Below, piece by piece: positions 1 to 8,797 of a stretch of DNA of 64,000 nucleotides. Within the stretch, counting starts at the first letter, position 1. Each line of letters starts with the position of its first letter. Where the stretch lies: positions 1,440,801-1,504,800 of the forward strand of contig NZ_BMXQ01000001.1 of assembly GCF_014651835.1 (NCBI RefSeq), in the 5' to 3' direction. The notes below the pieces were generated by a model. The model did no database searches and had not been told where the DNA came from. It was given only the letters and a program-made list of their open reading frames with translations. Origin of the DNA: Pigmentiphaga litoralis. GTDB lineage: Bacteria; Pseudomonadota; Gammaproteobacteria; Burkholderiales; Burkholderiaceae_B. Made by a program: the position numbers and the translations under genes.

Positions 1-315
1 GCCGTTGGCACAGGAGCCCATCGACAGCACCCAGCGCGGCTCGGGCATCTGGTCGTACACCTTGCGCAGTGCCGGACCCATCTTGTTGCACAGCGTGCCG
101 GCCACGATCATCAGGTCGGCCTGCCGCGGGCTGGGGCGGAAGATGATCCCGAACCGGTCGAGGTCATACCGTGCCGCACCCGCGTGCATCATCTCGACCG
201 CGCAACAGGCGAGGCCGAATGTCATGGGCCAGAGCGAACCCGTCTTTGCCCAGTTGATGACCTTATCCGCCGTGGTGGTGATAAAGCCTTCGTTCAGAAT
301 TCCGTCGATTGCCAT
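1..315 (-). CDS. nuoB: NADH-quinone oxidoreductase subunit B (partial, 3' end outside window)
   Basis: NuoB carries the terminal 4Fe-4S cluster N2 of respiratory complex I, in the peripheral arm near the quinone site. The gene reads from ATG at 313-315 leftwards and is cut by the window edge after 105 codons. Visible family hallmarks are the adjacent cysteines in GLACCAVEM, the run [19 protein letters not shown], and the cysteine in LSMGSCANG at the edge. It lies 36 bp downstream of nuoA on the same strand, as expected for the second gene of a nuo operon. The rest of the operon should continue beyond position 1. Confidence 0.97.
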   Translation of the reverse strand, partial: MAIDGILNEGFITTTADKVINWAKTGSLWPMTFGLACCAVEMMHAGAARYDLDRFGIIFRPSPRQADLMIVAGTLCNKMGPALRKVYDQMPEPRWVLSMGSCANG

Positions 316-351
316 TGCTAAAACCCAGTGTCCTTCGGTATGCCGACGGGA

Positions 352-711
352 TCATTCCCAGTCGAGCGCGCCTTTTTTCCACTCGTAGATGAAGCCCACC
401 ACGAGGATGGCGAGAAAAACCATCACCGTTCCGAATCCGAGCAATCCAACTTGGTTGTTGGCCATGGCCCAGGGGAATAGGAAGGCGATTTCCAGATCGA
501 ACAAGATGAACAGGATCGCCACGAGGTAGTAGCGAACGTCGAACTTCATGCGCGCGTCTTCAAAAGCTTCGAAGCCGCATTCATAGGGGGACAGCTTTTC
601 CGCGTCGGGGCGGTTGGGACCGATGGCCGATCCCAGAAACAGCAACGCAAACCCGACGACACAGCCCATGACGATGAACAGCAGGACGGGAAGATAACTC
701 TCGAGTTCCAT
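352..711 (-). CDS. nuoA: NADH-quinone oxidoreductase subunit A
   Basis: A 119-residue membrane subunit of complex I, the usual length for the family. Three hydrophobic segments are visible at about residues 8-30, 61-83 and 88-110. Between the first two is the conserved loop [21 protein letters not shown], and the protein ends in [10 protein letters not shown]. The ATG at 709-711 was chosen because it gives the family N-terminus [10 protein letters not shown]. The longer reading frame that runs to 828 adds basic sequence without family character. This is the first gene of the nuo operon. A candidate promoter lies about 500 bp upstream, at 1221-1249. Confidence 0.97.
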   Translation of the reverse strand: MELESYLPVLLFIVMGCVVGFALLFLGSAIGPNRPDAEKLSPYECGFEAFEDARMKFDVRYYLVAILFILFDLEIAFLFPWAMANNQVGLLGFGTVMVFLAILVVGFIYEWKKGALDWE

Positions 712-1043
712 CAGGAGACCTGTTTGCTGGACCGCGCGGCCAGAGGGCCGGCGCGATCGGTAATTGGCAGGAATGCACGTTGGGCTGGCCACCGGGGCCG
801 GACACACCATGCGGTAAAACGGGACCAAGGACTACAAAACCAAAGCAACGCAGGGCAAAAGCGACCGTCGCAGCGTGTAGCGCTCGTTACCAGGATACAT
901 ACAAGGGTGAATGTTTGCGGACGCAATGGGCAAACCGACTGCCCGATACGCCGACAGTCGCGGCCTGTCGGTACTGCTGGCTAGGGAACCACATGGGTAC
1001 TGCTGCACCACTGCTACTGACCTTGATGCCGCGCTTTATCACT

Positions 1044-1085
1044 GTGACTTCACCCATGTGACTTCACTGCCGTGACTTCACTGCC
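1044..1085. repeat. 14-bp tandem repeat, three copies
   Basis: The decamer GTGACTTCAC starts at 1044, 1058 and 1072, an exact 14-bp period. The second and third units are identical (GTGACTTCACTGCC) and a decayed fourth unit follows. The repeat sits in the probable 5' leader of the nuo transcript. Its function is unknown; it may be replication slippage or a protein binding array. Confidence 0.75.
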
Positions 1086-1220
1086 GCGACACCATTACTA
1101 CGTCTTCTGTCTTTCTGCGTCTCTGTATTTCTGCGTCTTATTCTGGCTCGGGCCTGGCACCTCGGTGCATCGATCCATCGAGCTCACCATGCAGCCAAAA
1201 TTAACGTTTACCCGACCAAG

Positions 1221-1249
1221 AGTATAGCGCAATCCGGCGTCTGTCCCAA
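1221..1249 (-). promoter_or_regulatory. Candidate sigma-70 promoter for nuo
   Basis: Read on the minus strand, TTGGGA and TATACT are separated by 17 bp. That is a 4/6 match to the -35 hexamer and 5/6 to the -10 hexamer. It points towards nuoA and lies just past the end of the chemoreceptor gene. It would give a leader of about 500 nt. This is inference from consensus only. Confidence 0.4.
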
Positions 1250-1296
1250 AGCCGGAAACCATCCCGGTCACGAGGAGAAGACACCGCCAATTCCCC

Positions 1297-2961
1297 TTAC
1301 ACGACCCTGAACAGGCGCAGTTGCTCATCCACTTGCCGCGCCGCGTCCCGCATGCGCTGGGCGCACCCGGCGGTGGCTTCGGCCGCGGCCCCATTGTGGT
1401 CCGCCATGGCCGCAACAGCGTCGACGTTGGTGGCCACTTCGCCGTTGGCCTCGGCCTGTTGCCGCACCAGCGAATGAATGCCGGCAACGGTCACGGCGGC
1501 CTGCTCCGCCCCGGACCGCAGCAACTGCATGAAACCGCCGGCCTGGCCGGCCAGTGCACGGCTCGCATCGACCTCGGCCACGACTTCCTGCATCACGGCG
1601 ATGGCCGACCGGGTATCGGCGGCCACCTGCCCGACCGTGGTGGAGATGACACGGCTGGACTGGCCGCTTTGCTCGGCCAGGCGGTGCACTTCTCCCGCCA
1701 CGACCGCAAAACCGCGGCCGTCATCGCCGGCACGGGCGGCTTCGATGGCGGCGTTAAGCGCCAGAAGGTGGGTCTGCCGCGCAATGTCCGATATCAGCCC
1801 CGAGACGTCCCGAATGGTCTTGCCATGCGCGTCCAGGGCAGCAAGCGTGTCGGAGGCATGCCCGACCCGCTCGGCCACGTCCTGCATCCGACTGCCGATC
1901 CGGGCGATCAGTTCCCTGCCCTCGTCGGCCTGGCCGCTGGCCTGCCGCGACGTCTCGGCCGCCCGGTCGACGGACGCATCGACCTGCGCCAGCACGGCCG
2001 TCAGCCCGCCTACCGCATCGGCCATGCTGCCGGCCGATGCGGACTGCTGCCGCGAACGCGCCGCGACGGCGTCAGCGGCCCGGGAGACCTCTTCCGCCGA
2101 CGCCTGCATGCCTTGAGACAGACCCTGCACGGCGCCCAGCGCATGGCGCAGGCGATCGAGCAAGGTATTGAGGGCGCGCGCCATGTCGTCGATTTCGTCC
2201 TTGCCGCGAATCGGCGCGCGGCGGGTGACGTCCAGATCGGCCGCCACCGCCATCATGACCGACCGCAGCTGCGCAATGGCCCCGCTGATGGCGCGGGACG
2301 AATACCAGGCCCAGCCAAGCAGACAGGCCGCCGCCACCGCGCAGATCACGCCGATCAGCAGGCGCACCTGGACGCTGGCGGCGTCCAGCCCCGCCGCTTC
2401 CTGCGCGGCCCCGGTTGCATAGACGTCCGCCAGCGCACGCATGGCGGCCTGCGCCTGATCGTAGGCGGGCTCCTGCGCCGAATAGGCTGCCTGGTACTTG
2501 ATGAACAGGAAGGCCTGATCGGCCGCCGACGCCACCGATGTCAGTTGCGTCAGCAGGTCGGTCAGGGCCGCGTCGCGTGCCGCCCATGCCGCAAACGCGG
2601 CATCGAACGTGTCCAGGGCGGCCTGTTCGTCGTCGGTATGGGGCAATCCGGCCAGGGCCTGGCGGGCGCTTTCGACGGCCTGCCAGTTGCGCGCCTTGGA
2701 CTGCAGCATCCGGGACCACTCGTTCTGCGCTTCGATGGAGAACTCGGCGGCCCACTGCAGCGGCTCGAGCGTGTGGCGGGCGACCTGCACCTGCCCTTCG
2801 CGCATCGCGCCAAGGGCGACGAGCGCAGGAATGCGTTGACCGGCCAGGCCGTCGACAGTGCGGGTAAGCTGGTGCAATCCGACCAGGCTGGCTGCCACGA
2901 CAACAAGCAAGGCGAGCATGGCGGCCGACCCAAGAATGAACAAGCGATACCTGATGGTCAT
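1297..2961 (-). CDS. Methyl-accepting chemotaxis protein
   Basis: A 554-residue transmembrane chemoreceptor. The N-terminal membrane helix is at about 8-30. A helical periplasmic ligand domain at about 31-198 follows, then a second membrane helix near 200-222 and a HAMP linker to about 275. The cytoplasmic signalling coiled coil contains the hairpin [23 protein letters not shown] and [18 protein letters not shown], the CheA/CheW contact region. The C-terminus ends LRLFRVV, so there is no NWETF-type pentapeptide for tethering CheR. The ligand cannot be deduced. No cheA or cheW gene is nearby; the CheR/CheB-like genes 50 kb away belong to a kinase operon. It diverges from the lactonase gene. 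Confidence 0.93.
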   Translation of the reverse strand: MTIRYRLFILGSAAMLALLVVVAASLVGLHQLTRTVDGLAGQRIPALVALGAMREGQVQVARHTLEPLQWAAEFSIEAQNEWSRMLQSKARNWQAVESARQALAGLPHTDDEQAALDTFDAAFAAWAARDAALTDLLTQLTSVASAADQAFLFIKYQAAYSAQEPAYDQAQAAMRALADVYATGAAQEAAGLDAASVQVRLLIGVICAVAAACLLGWAWYSSRAISGAIAQLRSVMMAVAADLDVTRRAPIRGKDEIDDMARALNTLLDRLRHALGAVQGLSQGMQASAEEVSRAADAVAARSRQQSASAGSMADAVGGLTAVLAQVDASVDRAAETSRQASGQADEGRELIARIGSRMQDVAERVGHASDTLAALDAHGKTIRDVSGLISDIARQTHLLALNAAIEAARAGDDGRGFAVVAGEVHRLAEQSGQSSRVISTTVGQVAADTRSAIAVMQEVVAEVDASRALAGQAGGFMQLLRSGAEQAAVTVAGIHSLVRQQAEANGEVATNVDAVAAMADHNGAAAEATAGCAQRMRDAARQVDEQLRLFRVV

Positions 2962-2996
2962 GACGGCGTGATGACTTTATGAAGCAGAAAAGGAAA

Positions 2997-3023
2997 CGGC
3001 GACATGCCTGGAGCCTGTCGCCG
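2997..3023. other. Inverted repeat between divergent genes
   Basis: CGGCGACA and TGTCGCCG form a perfect 8-bp stem with an 11-nt loop. The repeat lies between the chemoreceptor (minus) and the lactonase (plus). Both genes read away from it, so it is not a terminator for either. It could be an operator or a leader hairpin. Confidence 0.45.
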
Positions 3024-3159
3024 TGATGCCCAGCCTTTATCGGGTTAACACGTAGTCAACTTGAATGAAGGTTTTGTTGCAGCGGGCACGACACATGCGG
3101 CAGGCAGGGTGCCGCGTCGGGGGCCACGGCGCCCCGTCCGCATCTCTAAGGAGACCGTC

Positions 3160-4071
3160 ATGCACTTCGATCGACTTGGCGCCATGCATTGCGCCACGGG
3201 CGAATGCCCCGTCTGGCACCCTGGTGAACAGGCCCTGTACTGGACCGACATTCCTGCACGCTGCCTGTGGCGGTGGGACGCGGCCAGCGGCCAGACCCGC
3301 CGCTGGGACTTTCCCGAGATGATCGGGTGCATGGCGGCCACGGGCGACAACGCCTGGCTGCTGGCCGCGCAGACCGGCCTGTTTGCCGTGCCCCACCTTG
3401 CGCCCGATGCCGAGCCCGCTGCCCTGAACCGCATCGCCGATGTGACCCACGGGGCGCCCGGCATGCGCTTCAACGATGGCCGCACCGACCGCCAGGGGCG
3501 CTTCTGGTGCAGCACGATGGTGATGGACGCCGACGCCAGGTCGAACGCGGGCAGGCTGTATCGCTATGACCTGGATGGCCTGTCGATGCCGGTGCTGGAT
3601 GATCTGATGATCCCGAACGGCCTGGCCTTCAGCCCCGACGGGCGCACCATGTACCTGTCCGACTCGCATCCGGATCGCGGGGCCGTATGGGTCTTTGACT
3701 ACGACATCGACGACGGCGTGCCGTCCAACCGCCGGCTGTTGGCCGACCTTCATTCCCGCACGGGCCGGCCCGATGGCGCGGCGGTCGATTGCGATGGCGC
3801 CTATTGGACCTGCGCCAACGGCGAAGGCGCGCTGCTGCGCTTCACACCCGACGGCACCCTGGACCGCACGGTGGAACTGCCGATGCGCGAACCCACCATG
3901 TGCGCGTTCGGCGGACCCGACATGCGTACGCTGTTCGTCACGTCAGCCAGACCGCAGGATGGCGACATGCACAAGGACCCGCTGGGCGGCGCGGTGATTG
4001 CCCTGCAGGTCGGCGCCAGGGGATTGGCGGACACGCCCTTTCCAGGCATCGGTTCGGCGCGTCACGCCTAG
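3160..4071 (+). CDS. SMP-30/gluconolactonase family hydrolase
   Basis: A 303-residue six-bladed beta-propeller of the SMP-30 family. Members hydrolyse sugar lactones or related esters using one divalent metal. The expected metal ligands can be placed at E15 (TGECPVW), N153 (IPNGLAFSPDG) and D205 (RPDGAAVD). N105 (MRFNDGRTD) is the usual substrate-side asparagine. ATG 3160 is preferred over an upstream in-frame start because TAAGGAG lies 6 bp before it. Substrate is not deducible. A sugar lactone fits the dehydrogenase and isomerase cluster 2.3 kb downstream, but an ABC exporter gene lies between, so a shared pathway is only a suggestion. Confidence 0.88.
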   Translation: MHFDRLGAMHCATGECPVWHPGEQALYWTDIPARCLWRWDAASGQTRRWDFPEMIGCMAATGDNAWLLAAQTGLFAVPHLAPDAEPAALNRIADVTHGAPGMRFNDGRTDRQGRFWCSTMVMDADARSNAGRLYRYDLDGLSMPVLDDLMIPNGLAFSPDGRTMYLSDSHPDRGAVWVFDYDIDDGVPSNRRLLADLHSRTGRPDGAAVDCDGAYWTCANGEGALLRFTPDGTLDRTVELPMREPTMCAFGGPDMRTLFVTSARPQDGDMHKDPLGGAVIALQVGARGLADTPFPGIGSARHA

Positions 4072-4154
4072 TCACCGGATGGCGGCGATCCGGGGTGCGC
4101 GCGCAAGGGCGGATGGCGTAAGGTATCGGGCTTTACGCCCTATCTTGAGTTGTC

Positions 4155-6008
4155 ATGCCCGAACACCGCCGCCGCGGCATCTACGAACGCTTCGAATCCA
4201 TCATCGACCCCTTCCGCCCTGCGTCGGAAGGCACGCCGCCCAAATCCGTGTTGCGCTTCTACTGGCATTACCTGGTACAGGTGTGGCCGCTGTTCGTCGT
4301 CCTGATGGTGGTGGGCCTGGCGGTCGCCTTGGTCGAGGTCGCCCTGTTCGGCTTCCTGGGGCGGATCGTCGACCTGGCGCAGGGAGCGACGGGCCGCGAG
4401 TTCTTTACCGAGCACCGCAACGAACTGCTGTGGATGGCGTTCGTCGCCATGATCATCCGGCCGGTGGTGACCGGCTTGCATGACCTGCTGGTGCACCAGA
4501 CCATCAGTCCCGGCCTGACCACCCTGATCCGTTGGCAGAACCACCGCTATGTGCTGAAGCAGGGGTTGTCCTTCTTCCACAACGATTTTGCGGGCCGGAT
4601 CGCCAACCGCATCCTGCAGACGGGCAACGCCCTGCGCGATTCGGCGGTGCAGGCGGTGGACGCGTTGTGGCACGTGGTGATCTATGCAGTCACTTCGCTC
4701 GTGCTGTTTGCGGAAGCGGACTGGCGGCTGACCTTGCCGCTGCTGTTCTGGATCGTCGGCTTTACGCTGGCCATGATCTATTTCGTGCCGCGCGTGAAGG
4801 AACGGTCGGTGATTTCGTCGGAAGCGCGCTCGCAGCTGATGGGACGCATCGTTGACGGCTACACCAACATCGGCACGCTCAAGCTGTTCGCGCACAGCCA
4901 TCATGAAGAGGAACATGCGCGCGAAGCCATGGCCGACCAGACGCACAAGGCGCAGCTGGCGGGCCGCGTCATCACGTCGATGGACACGGTGATCACGGCG
5001 CTGAACGGCATCCTGATCACGGGGACGACCGGCCTGGCGCTGTGGCTGTGGAGCGAAGACCGGATCTCGTTGGGCGCCATCACCCTGGCGACGGGCCTGG
5101 TAATCCGCATCAACAACATGTCGAGCTGGATCATGTGGGTGATCAACGGCATCTTCGAGAACATCGGCAACGTGCAGGACGGCATCAACACCATCGCGCG
5201 GCCGCAGACGCTGGTGGATGCGCCGGACGCCACGACGCTCAAGGTCAACCAGGGACGGGTGCAGTTCGAAGACATCCACTTCCATTACGGCAAGGCCTCA
5301 GGCGTGATCGGCGGGCTGAGCCTGGACATTGCCCCGGGCGAAAAGATCGGCCTGATCGGCCCGTCGGGCGCCGGCAAGTCGACCCTGGTCAACGTGCTGC
5401 TGCGGCTATACGACCTGCAGGGCGGCCGCATCCTGATCGACGGCCAGGACATCGCCCAGGTCACGCAGGAAAGCCTGCGGTCGCAGATCGGGGTGGTTGC
5501 GCAGGACACGTCGCTGCTGCATCGGTCGATCCGCGAGAACCTGCTGTACGGCCGGCCCGGCGCGACCGACGGCGACATCATCAAGGCCATGCGGCAGGCG
5601 CGGGCTGACGAATTCATCCATCGGCTGACCGACAACAAGGGCAATACCGGCCTGGACGCATACGTGGGCGAACGCGGCATCAAGCTGTCGGGCGGACAGC
5701 GCCAGCGGATTGCCATCGCTCGTGTGCTGCTCAAGGATGCGCCCATCCTGGTGCTGGACGAGGCCACGTCGGCGCTCGATTCCGAAGTCGAAGCGGCCAT
5801 CCAGGAGAGCCTGGACACCTTGATGGAGGGCAAGACGGTGATCGCGATTGCACACCGGCTGTCCACCATCGCCCGGATGGACCGGCTGGTCGTGATGGAC
5901 CAGGGCAAGGTCGTCGAAGTCGGCAGCCATGCCGAGTTGATCGCCCAAGGCGGGCTCTATGCCCGGCTGTGGCAGCACCAGACCGGTGGCTTCATGGGCG
6001 TGGATTGA
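4155..6008 (+). CDS. ABC transporter, fused permease and ATPase (exporter type)
   Basis: A 617-residue half-transporter. The membrane domain is at about residues 40-340 with six predicted helices. The C-terminal ATPase has Walker A GPSGAGKST near 402, signature LSGGQ near 511, Walker B ILVLDEA near 531 and the H-loop histidine in IAIAHRLST. The order and length match type IV exporters of the MsbA/ATM1 class, which work as homodimers and move lipids, peptides or drugs out of the cytoplasm. Nothing in the sequence fixes the substrate. It stands alone between the lactonase and the DUF993 cluster, with gaps of 83 and 341 bp. Confidence 0.92.
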   Translation: MPEHRRRGIYERFESIIDPFRPASEGTPPKSVLRFYWHYLVQVWPLFVVLMVVGLAVALVEVALFGFLGRIVDLAQGATGREFFTEHRNELLWMAFVAMIIRPVVTGLHDLLVHQTISPGLTTLIRWQNHRYVLKQGLSFFHNDFAGRIANRILQTGNALRDSAVQAVDALWHVVIYAVTSLVLFAEADWRLTLPLLFWIVGFTLAMIYFVPRVKERSVISSEARSQLMGRIVDGYTNIGTLKLFAHSHHEEEHAREAMADQTHKAQLAGRVITSMDTVITALNGILITGTTGLALWLWSEDRISLGAITLATGLVIRINNMSSWIMWVINGIFENIGNVQDGINTIARPQTLVDAPDATTLKVNQGRVQFEDIHFHYGKASGVIGGLSLDIAPGEKIGLIGPSGAGKSTLVNVLLRLYDLQGGRILIDGQDIAQVTQESLRSQIGVVAQDTSLLHRSIRENLLYGRPGATDGDIIKAMRQARADEFIHRLTDNKGNTGLDAYVGERGIKLSGGQRQRIAIARVLLKDAPILVLDEATSALDSEVEAAIQESLDTLMEGKTVIAIAHRLSTIARMDRLVVMDQGKVVEVGSHAELIAQGGLYARLWQHQTGGFMGVD

Positions 6009-6071
6009 GCTGACGCGCGGCGGCGCCCTCGGGCGCGGCTTCCTTCATGCAGTTCGTCCGTCCGGTCTCAT

Positions 6072-6090
6072 ATTCACCATTTAGTTAATT
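6072..6090. promoter_or_regulatory. Candidate operator, copy 1
   Basis: ATTCACCATTTAGTTAATT shares ATTCAC and GTTAATT with the box at 6247-6267. The spacing between the two elements is the same within one base. It lies about 270 bp before the dehydrogenase start. A TetR-family regulator is encoded in the cluster and is the natural candidate ligand. This is inference. Confidence 0.4.
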
Positions 6091-6246
6091 GCACGTCGCA
6101 TTGGAGCGGGCCGGTCTCGACACTCGCTGGGGTCGCGAGACGCTTTCGCCGTGCTCGAAAAGCCGCATCGTCCCTATCCCCTTGGTGAAACCCCTAGGCA
6201 CGCCGCGCCGCGCCGACAGTTGACACACGCCGCGTTGCCGCCCACA

Positions 6247-6267
6247 ATTCACTCAATGGTTAATTAA
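6247..6267. promoter_or_regulatory. Candidate operator, copy 2
   Basis: ATTCACTCAATGGTTAATTA resembles the box at 6072-6090 and includes the palindrome TTAATTAA. It lies about 85 bp upstream of the dehydrogenase start, where a repressor could block transcription. Confidence 0.4.
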
Positions 6268-6349
6268 GCCGGTGAGTTACCGGCACCGCAGGCGTCGCAC
6301 CGCTCGCAGCAGCCCGGCGCTCCCTTTCTACAAGAGAAGACATCCAGAC

Positions 6350-7513
6350 ATGACCACCAAACAACTCGGCATCATCATGCACGGCGTCACCGGCCGCATG
6401 GGTATGAATCAGCACCTGATCCGTTCGATCGTTGCGATCCGCAACCAGGGCGGCGTCACGCTCTCGAACGGCGACAAAGTCATGCCCGACCCGATCCTGA
6501 TCGGCCGCAATGAAGAAAAGATTGCCGCGCTGGCGCGCCGCCATGGCATCGAACGCTGGGGCACCGATCTGGACGCCGCGCTCGCCAACAAGAACGACAC
6601 CATCTTCTTCGACGCGGGCACCACGCAGATGCGCCCTACCCTGCTCGCCAAGGCCATCCGCGCCGGCAAGCACGTGTATTGCGAAAAGCCCATCGCCACC
6701 AATCTGAATGAAGCGGTCGAAGTCTGCCGCATGGCGCAGGAATCGGGCCTCAAGCACGGCGCGGTGCAGGACAAGCTTTTCCTGCCCGGTCTGCGCAAGC
6801 TGGACATGCTTCGCCGCAGCGGCTTCTTCGGCCAGATGCTGTCGGTGCGTATCGAGTTCGGCTACTGGGTGTTCGAAGGTGACCTGCAACCCATCCAGCG
6901 TCCGTCGTGGAACTACCGCAAGGAAGACGGCGGCGGCGTGATCCTCGACATGATCTGCCACTGGCGCTATGTGCTGGACAACCTGTTCGGCGAGGTGCAG
7001 TCGGTGTCTTGCCTGGGCGCCACCCACATCCCCACGCGCTGGGACGAAGAGGGCAAGCCCTACACCGCGACCGCCGACGACGCGGCGTATGCCACCCTGG
7101 AACTCAAAGGCCACAACGGCGAACCGGTCGTTGCGCAGATCAACAGTTCGTGGACCACCCGCGTGCGCCGCGACGACCTCGTCACCTTCCATGTGGACGG
7201 CACCCTGGGATCGGCCGTGGCTGGCCTGACCGACTGCCGCATCCAGTCGCGTGTCACCACGCCGCGTCCGGTCTGGAACCCCGACCAGAAGCAGGAAATG
7301 GACTTCTTCGACCAATGGCAGGAAGTGCCCGATACCGAGCCTTTCGACAACGGCTTCAAGATCCAGTGGGAACACTTCATCCGCCACGTGGTGGAAGACG
7401 CGCCCTATCGCTGGACCCTGCCTGAAGGCGCCAAGGGTGTGCAACTGGTCGAAGCCGCGCTGGAAAGCTGGAAAGACCGCCGCTGGGTCGACGTGCCCTC
7501 GCTTGGACTGTGA
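6350..7513 (+). CDS. Gfo/Idh/MocA-family oxidoreductase
   Basis: A 387-residue NAD(P)-dependent dehydrogenase with an N-terminal Rossmann fold (GIIMHGVTGRMG at 7-18). It has the family motif EKP at 112-114 (YCEKPIA) and the C-terminal catalytic pattern D200-x3-H204 (GGGVILDMICHW). Such enzymes oxidise or reduce sugars, inositols and their derivatives, often at C3. The start at 6350 follows AAGAGAAG. It is the first gene of a cluster with the DUF993 protein and a sugar isomerase; the next start lies 8 bp after its stop. A role in oxidising a polyol or sugar acid is likely, but the substrate is unknown. Confidence 0.9.
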   Translation: MTTKQLGIIMHGVTGRMGMNQHLIRSIVAIRNQGGVTLSNGDKVMPDPILIGRNEEKIAALARRHGIERWGTDLDAALANKNDTIFFDAGTTQMRPTLLAKAIRAGKHVYCEKPIATNLNEAVEVCRMAQESGLKHGAVQDKLFLPGLRKLDMLRRSGFFGQMLSVRIEFGYWVFEGDLQPIQRPSWNYRKEDGGGVILDMICHWRYVLDNLFGEVQSVSCLGATHIPTRWDEEGKPYTATADDAAYATLELKGHNGEPVVAQINSSWTTRVRRDDLVTFHVDGTLGSAVAGLTDCRIQSRVTTPRPVWNPDQKQEMDFFDQWQEVPDTEPFDNGFKIQWEHFIRHVVEDAPYRWTLPEGAKGVQLVEAALESWKDRRWVDVPSLGL

Positions 7514-7521
7514 GCCGGACC

Positions 7522-8709
7522 ATGCCCACCACGCTCACCCTTCCCGACCTGCAAGGCAGGTTGACGCCCTACACCCTTCGCGACGCCGAGCCGATCCGGG
7601 CGTCGGCGCCCACCGCGCCCTTCAACCGTATCGCCTACTCGGCCGCGCACGTGGTGGCCGACCCGCTGGCGGCCATCGATCCCTTCCTTGAAAGCAGGAT
7701 CGACTGGGACGCCACGATTGCCTACCGTCAGCGCCTGTGGTCGCTGGGCCTGGGCGTGGCCGAAGCCATGGACACCGCCCAGCGGGGCATGGGACTGGAT
7801 TGGCCGACGTCCCTCGAACTGATCCGCCGGTCGCTCGATGCAGCCAAGGACGTGCCTGGCGCACTGGTCGCCTCTGGCTGCGGCACCGACCACCTTGCCC
7901 CTGAAGACGCACGATCGGTCGACGACGTAATCCGCGCCTATGAAACCCAGATGGAAGCGATCGAGTCGCTGGGCGGCAAGCTGATCGTGATGGCCAGCCG
8001 TGCCCTGGCGCGCGTCGCCACCGGTCCGGCCGACTACGAACGCGTGTATGACCGGATCCTGTCGCAGGCCAGGCAGCCCGTCGTGCTGCATTGGCTGGGC
8101 AGCATGTTCGATCCGGCGCTGGCCGGGTATTGGGGTACCGATGATCTGGACGCCGCCATGGACACGGCGCTCGGCATCATTGCCGCGCATCCGGACAAGG
8201 TCGACGGCATCAAGATTTCGCTGCTGGACAAAGACAAGGAAATCGCCATGCGGCGCCGCCTGCCGCCTGGCGTGCGCATGTACACCGGTGACGATTTCAA
8301 CTATGCCGAACTGATTGCGGGTGACAACGAAGGCGCGTTGCCCAATCACAGGCAAAGCGATGCGCTGCTAGGCATCTTTGATGCCATCGCCCCTGCGGCA
8401 AGCGCCGCGTTGCAGGCCCTGTCCGCCGGAGACACCGACCGCTTCCACGCGATCCTGGCGCCCACCGTGCCGCTATCCCGCCACATCTTCAGGGCGCCCA
8501 CGCGCTACTACAAGACAGGCGTGGTGTTCATGGCCTGGCTGGGCGGGCACCAAAGCCACTTCACCATGGTGGGGGGCCAGCAAAGCGCGCGGTCCTTGCC
8601 GCACTTTGCCGAGCTGTTTCGCCTGGCCGATGCGGCCGGCCTGCTCGAGCGGCCCGACCTGGCGGTGCACCGGATGAAGCTGCTGCTGGCGCAGCACGGC
8701 GTCGAATAA
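7522..8709 (+). CDS. DUF993 protein, dihydrodipicolinate synthase-like TIM barrel
   Basis: A 395-residue protein that looks like the DUF993 group, distantly related to dihydrodipicolinate synthase and other class I aldolases. K231 in VDGIKISLLD sits where the Schiff-base lysine of that superfamily occurs. VVLHWLGSMFDP at 187-198 resembles a barrel strand and loop. The ATG at 7522 is preferred to a GTG four codons earlier, which would overlap the preceding stop. No activity is known to me for the family. Context suggests cleavage or condensation of a sugar-derived keto acid. Confidence is high for the gene and moderate for the family. Confidence 0.78.
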   Translation: MPTTLTLPDLQGRLTPYTLRDAEPIRASAPTAPFNRIAYSAAHVVADPLAAIDPFLESRIDWDATIAYRQRLWSLGLGVAEAMDTAQRGMGLDWPTSLELIRRSLDAAKDVPGALVASGCGTDHLAPEDARSVDDVIRAYETQMEAIESLGGKLIVMASRALARVATGPADYERVYDRILSQARQPVVLHWLGSMFDPALAGYWGTDDLDAAMDTALGIIAAHPDKVDGIKISLLDKDKEIAMRRRLPPGVRMYTGDDFNYAELIAGDNEGALPNHRQSDALLGIFDAIAPAASAALQALSAGDTDRFHAILAPTVPLSRHIFRAPTRYYKTGVVFMAWLGGHQSHFTMVGGQQSARSLPHFAELFRLADAAGLLERPDLAVHRMKLLLAQHGVE

Positions 8710-8714
8710 AGAAC

Positions 8715-8754
8715 GAGCGATCGGAGTCAGTCTTGCTGGCCAGGATCGCTCTTT
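8715..8754 (+). terminator. Hairpin with short T tract inside the cluster
   Basis: GAGCGATC (8715-8722) pairs with GATCGCTC (8744-8751), followed by TTT. It lies between the DUF993 and isomerase genes and could cause partial termination or protect the upstream mRNA. The T tract is short. Confidence 0.35.
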
Positions 8755-8797
8755 GAGCACGCTCAATTCTGACAACACGCTTTTACCGGATCCATCC

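Larger units (their letters stand above)
712..1296. other. 585-bp gene-free region upstream of nuoA
   Basis: No convincing gene is seen. Short frames crossing the region have no family character and no ribosome binding site. It holds a candidate minus-strand promoter (1221-1249) and a short tandem repeat (1044-1085). In related genomes secG and a tRNA-Leu gene normally lie immediately upstream of nuoA. Here they are 13 kb away, and no tRNA remnant was found in this stretch by eye. Confidence 0.6.
6009..6349. other. 341-bp intergenic region before the catabolic cluster
   Basis: No gene is seen. The stretch contains two related AT-rich boxes (6072-6090 and 6247-6267) that stand out from the GC-rich surroundings. 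It must contain the promoter of the dehydrogenase gene that starts at 6350. Confidence 0.6.

Noticed and set aside
1321-2982. 553-codon open frame on the plus strand opposite the chemoreceptor
   Set aside because: It lies wholly antisense to a gene with clear domain motifs and has arginine, glycine and histidine-rich composition, typical of a high-GC shadow frame.
8753-8797. TTG start for the sugar isomerase
   Set aside because: It falls at the end of an intergenic hairpin, lacks a good ribosome binding site, and adds residues unlike the family; ATG 8798 gives the expected N-terminus.
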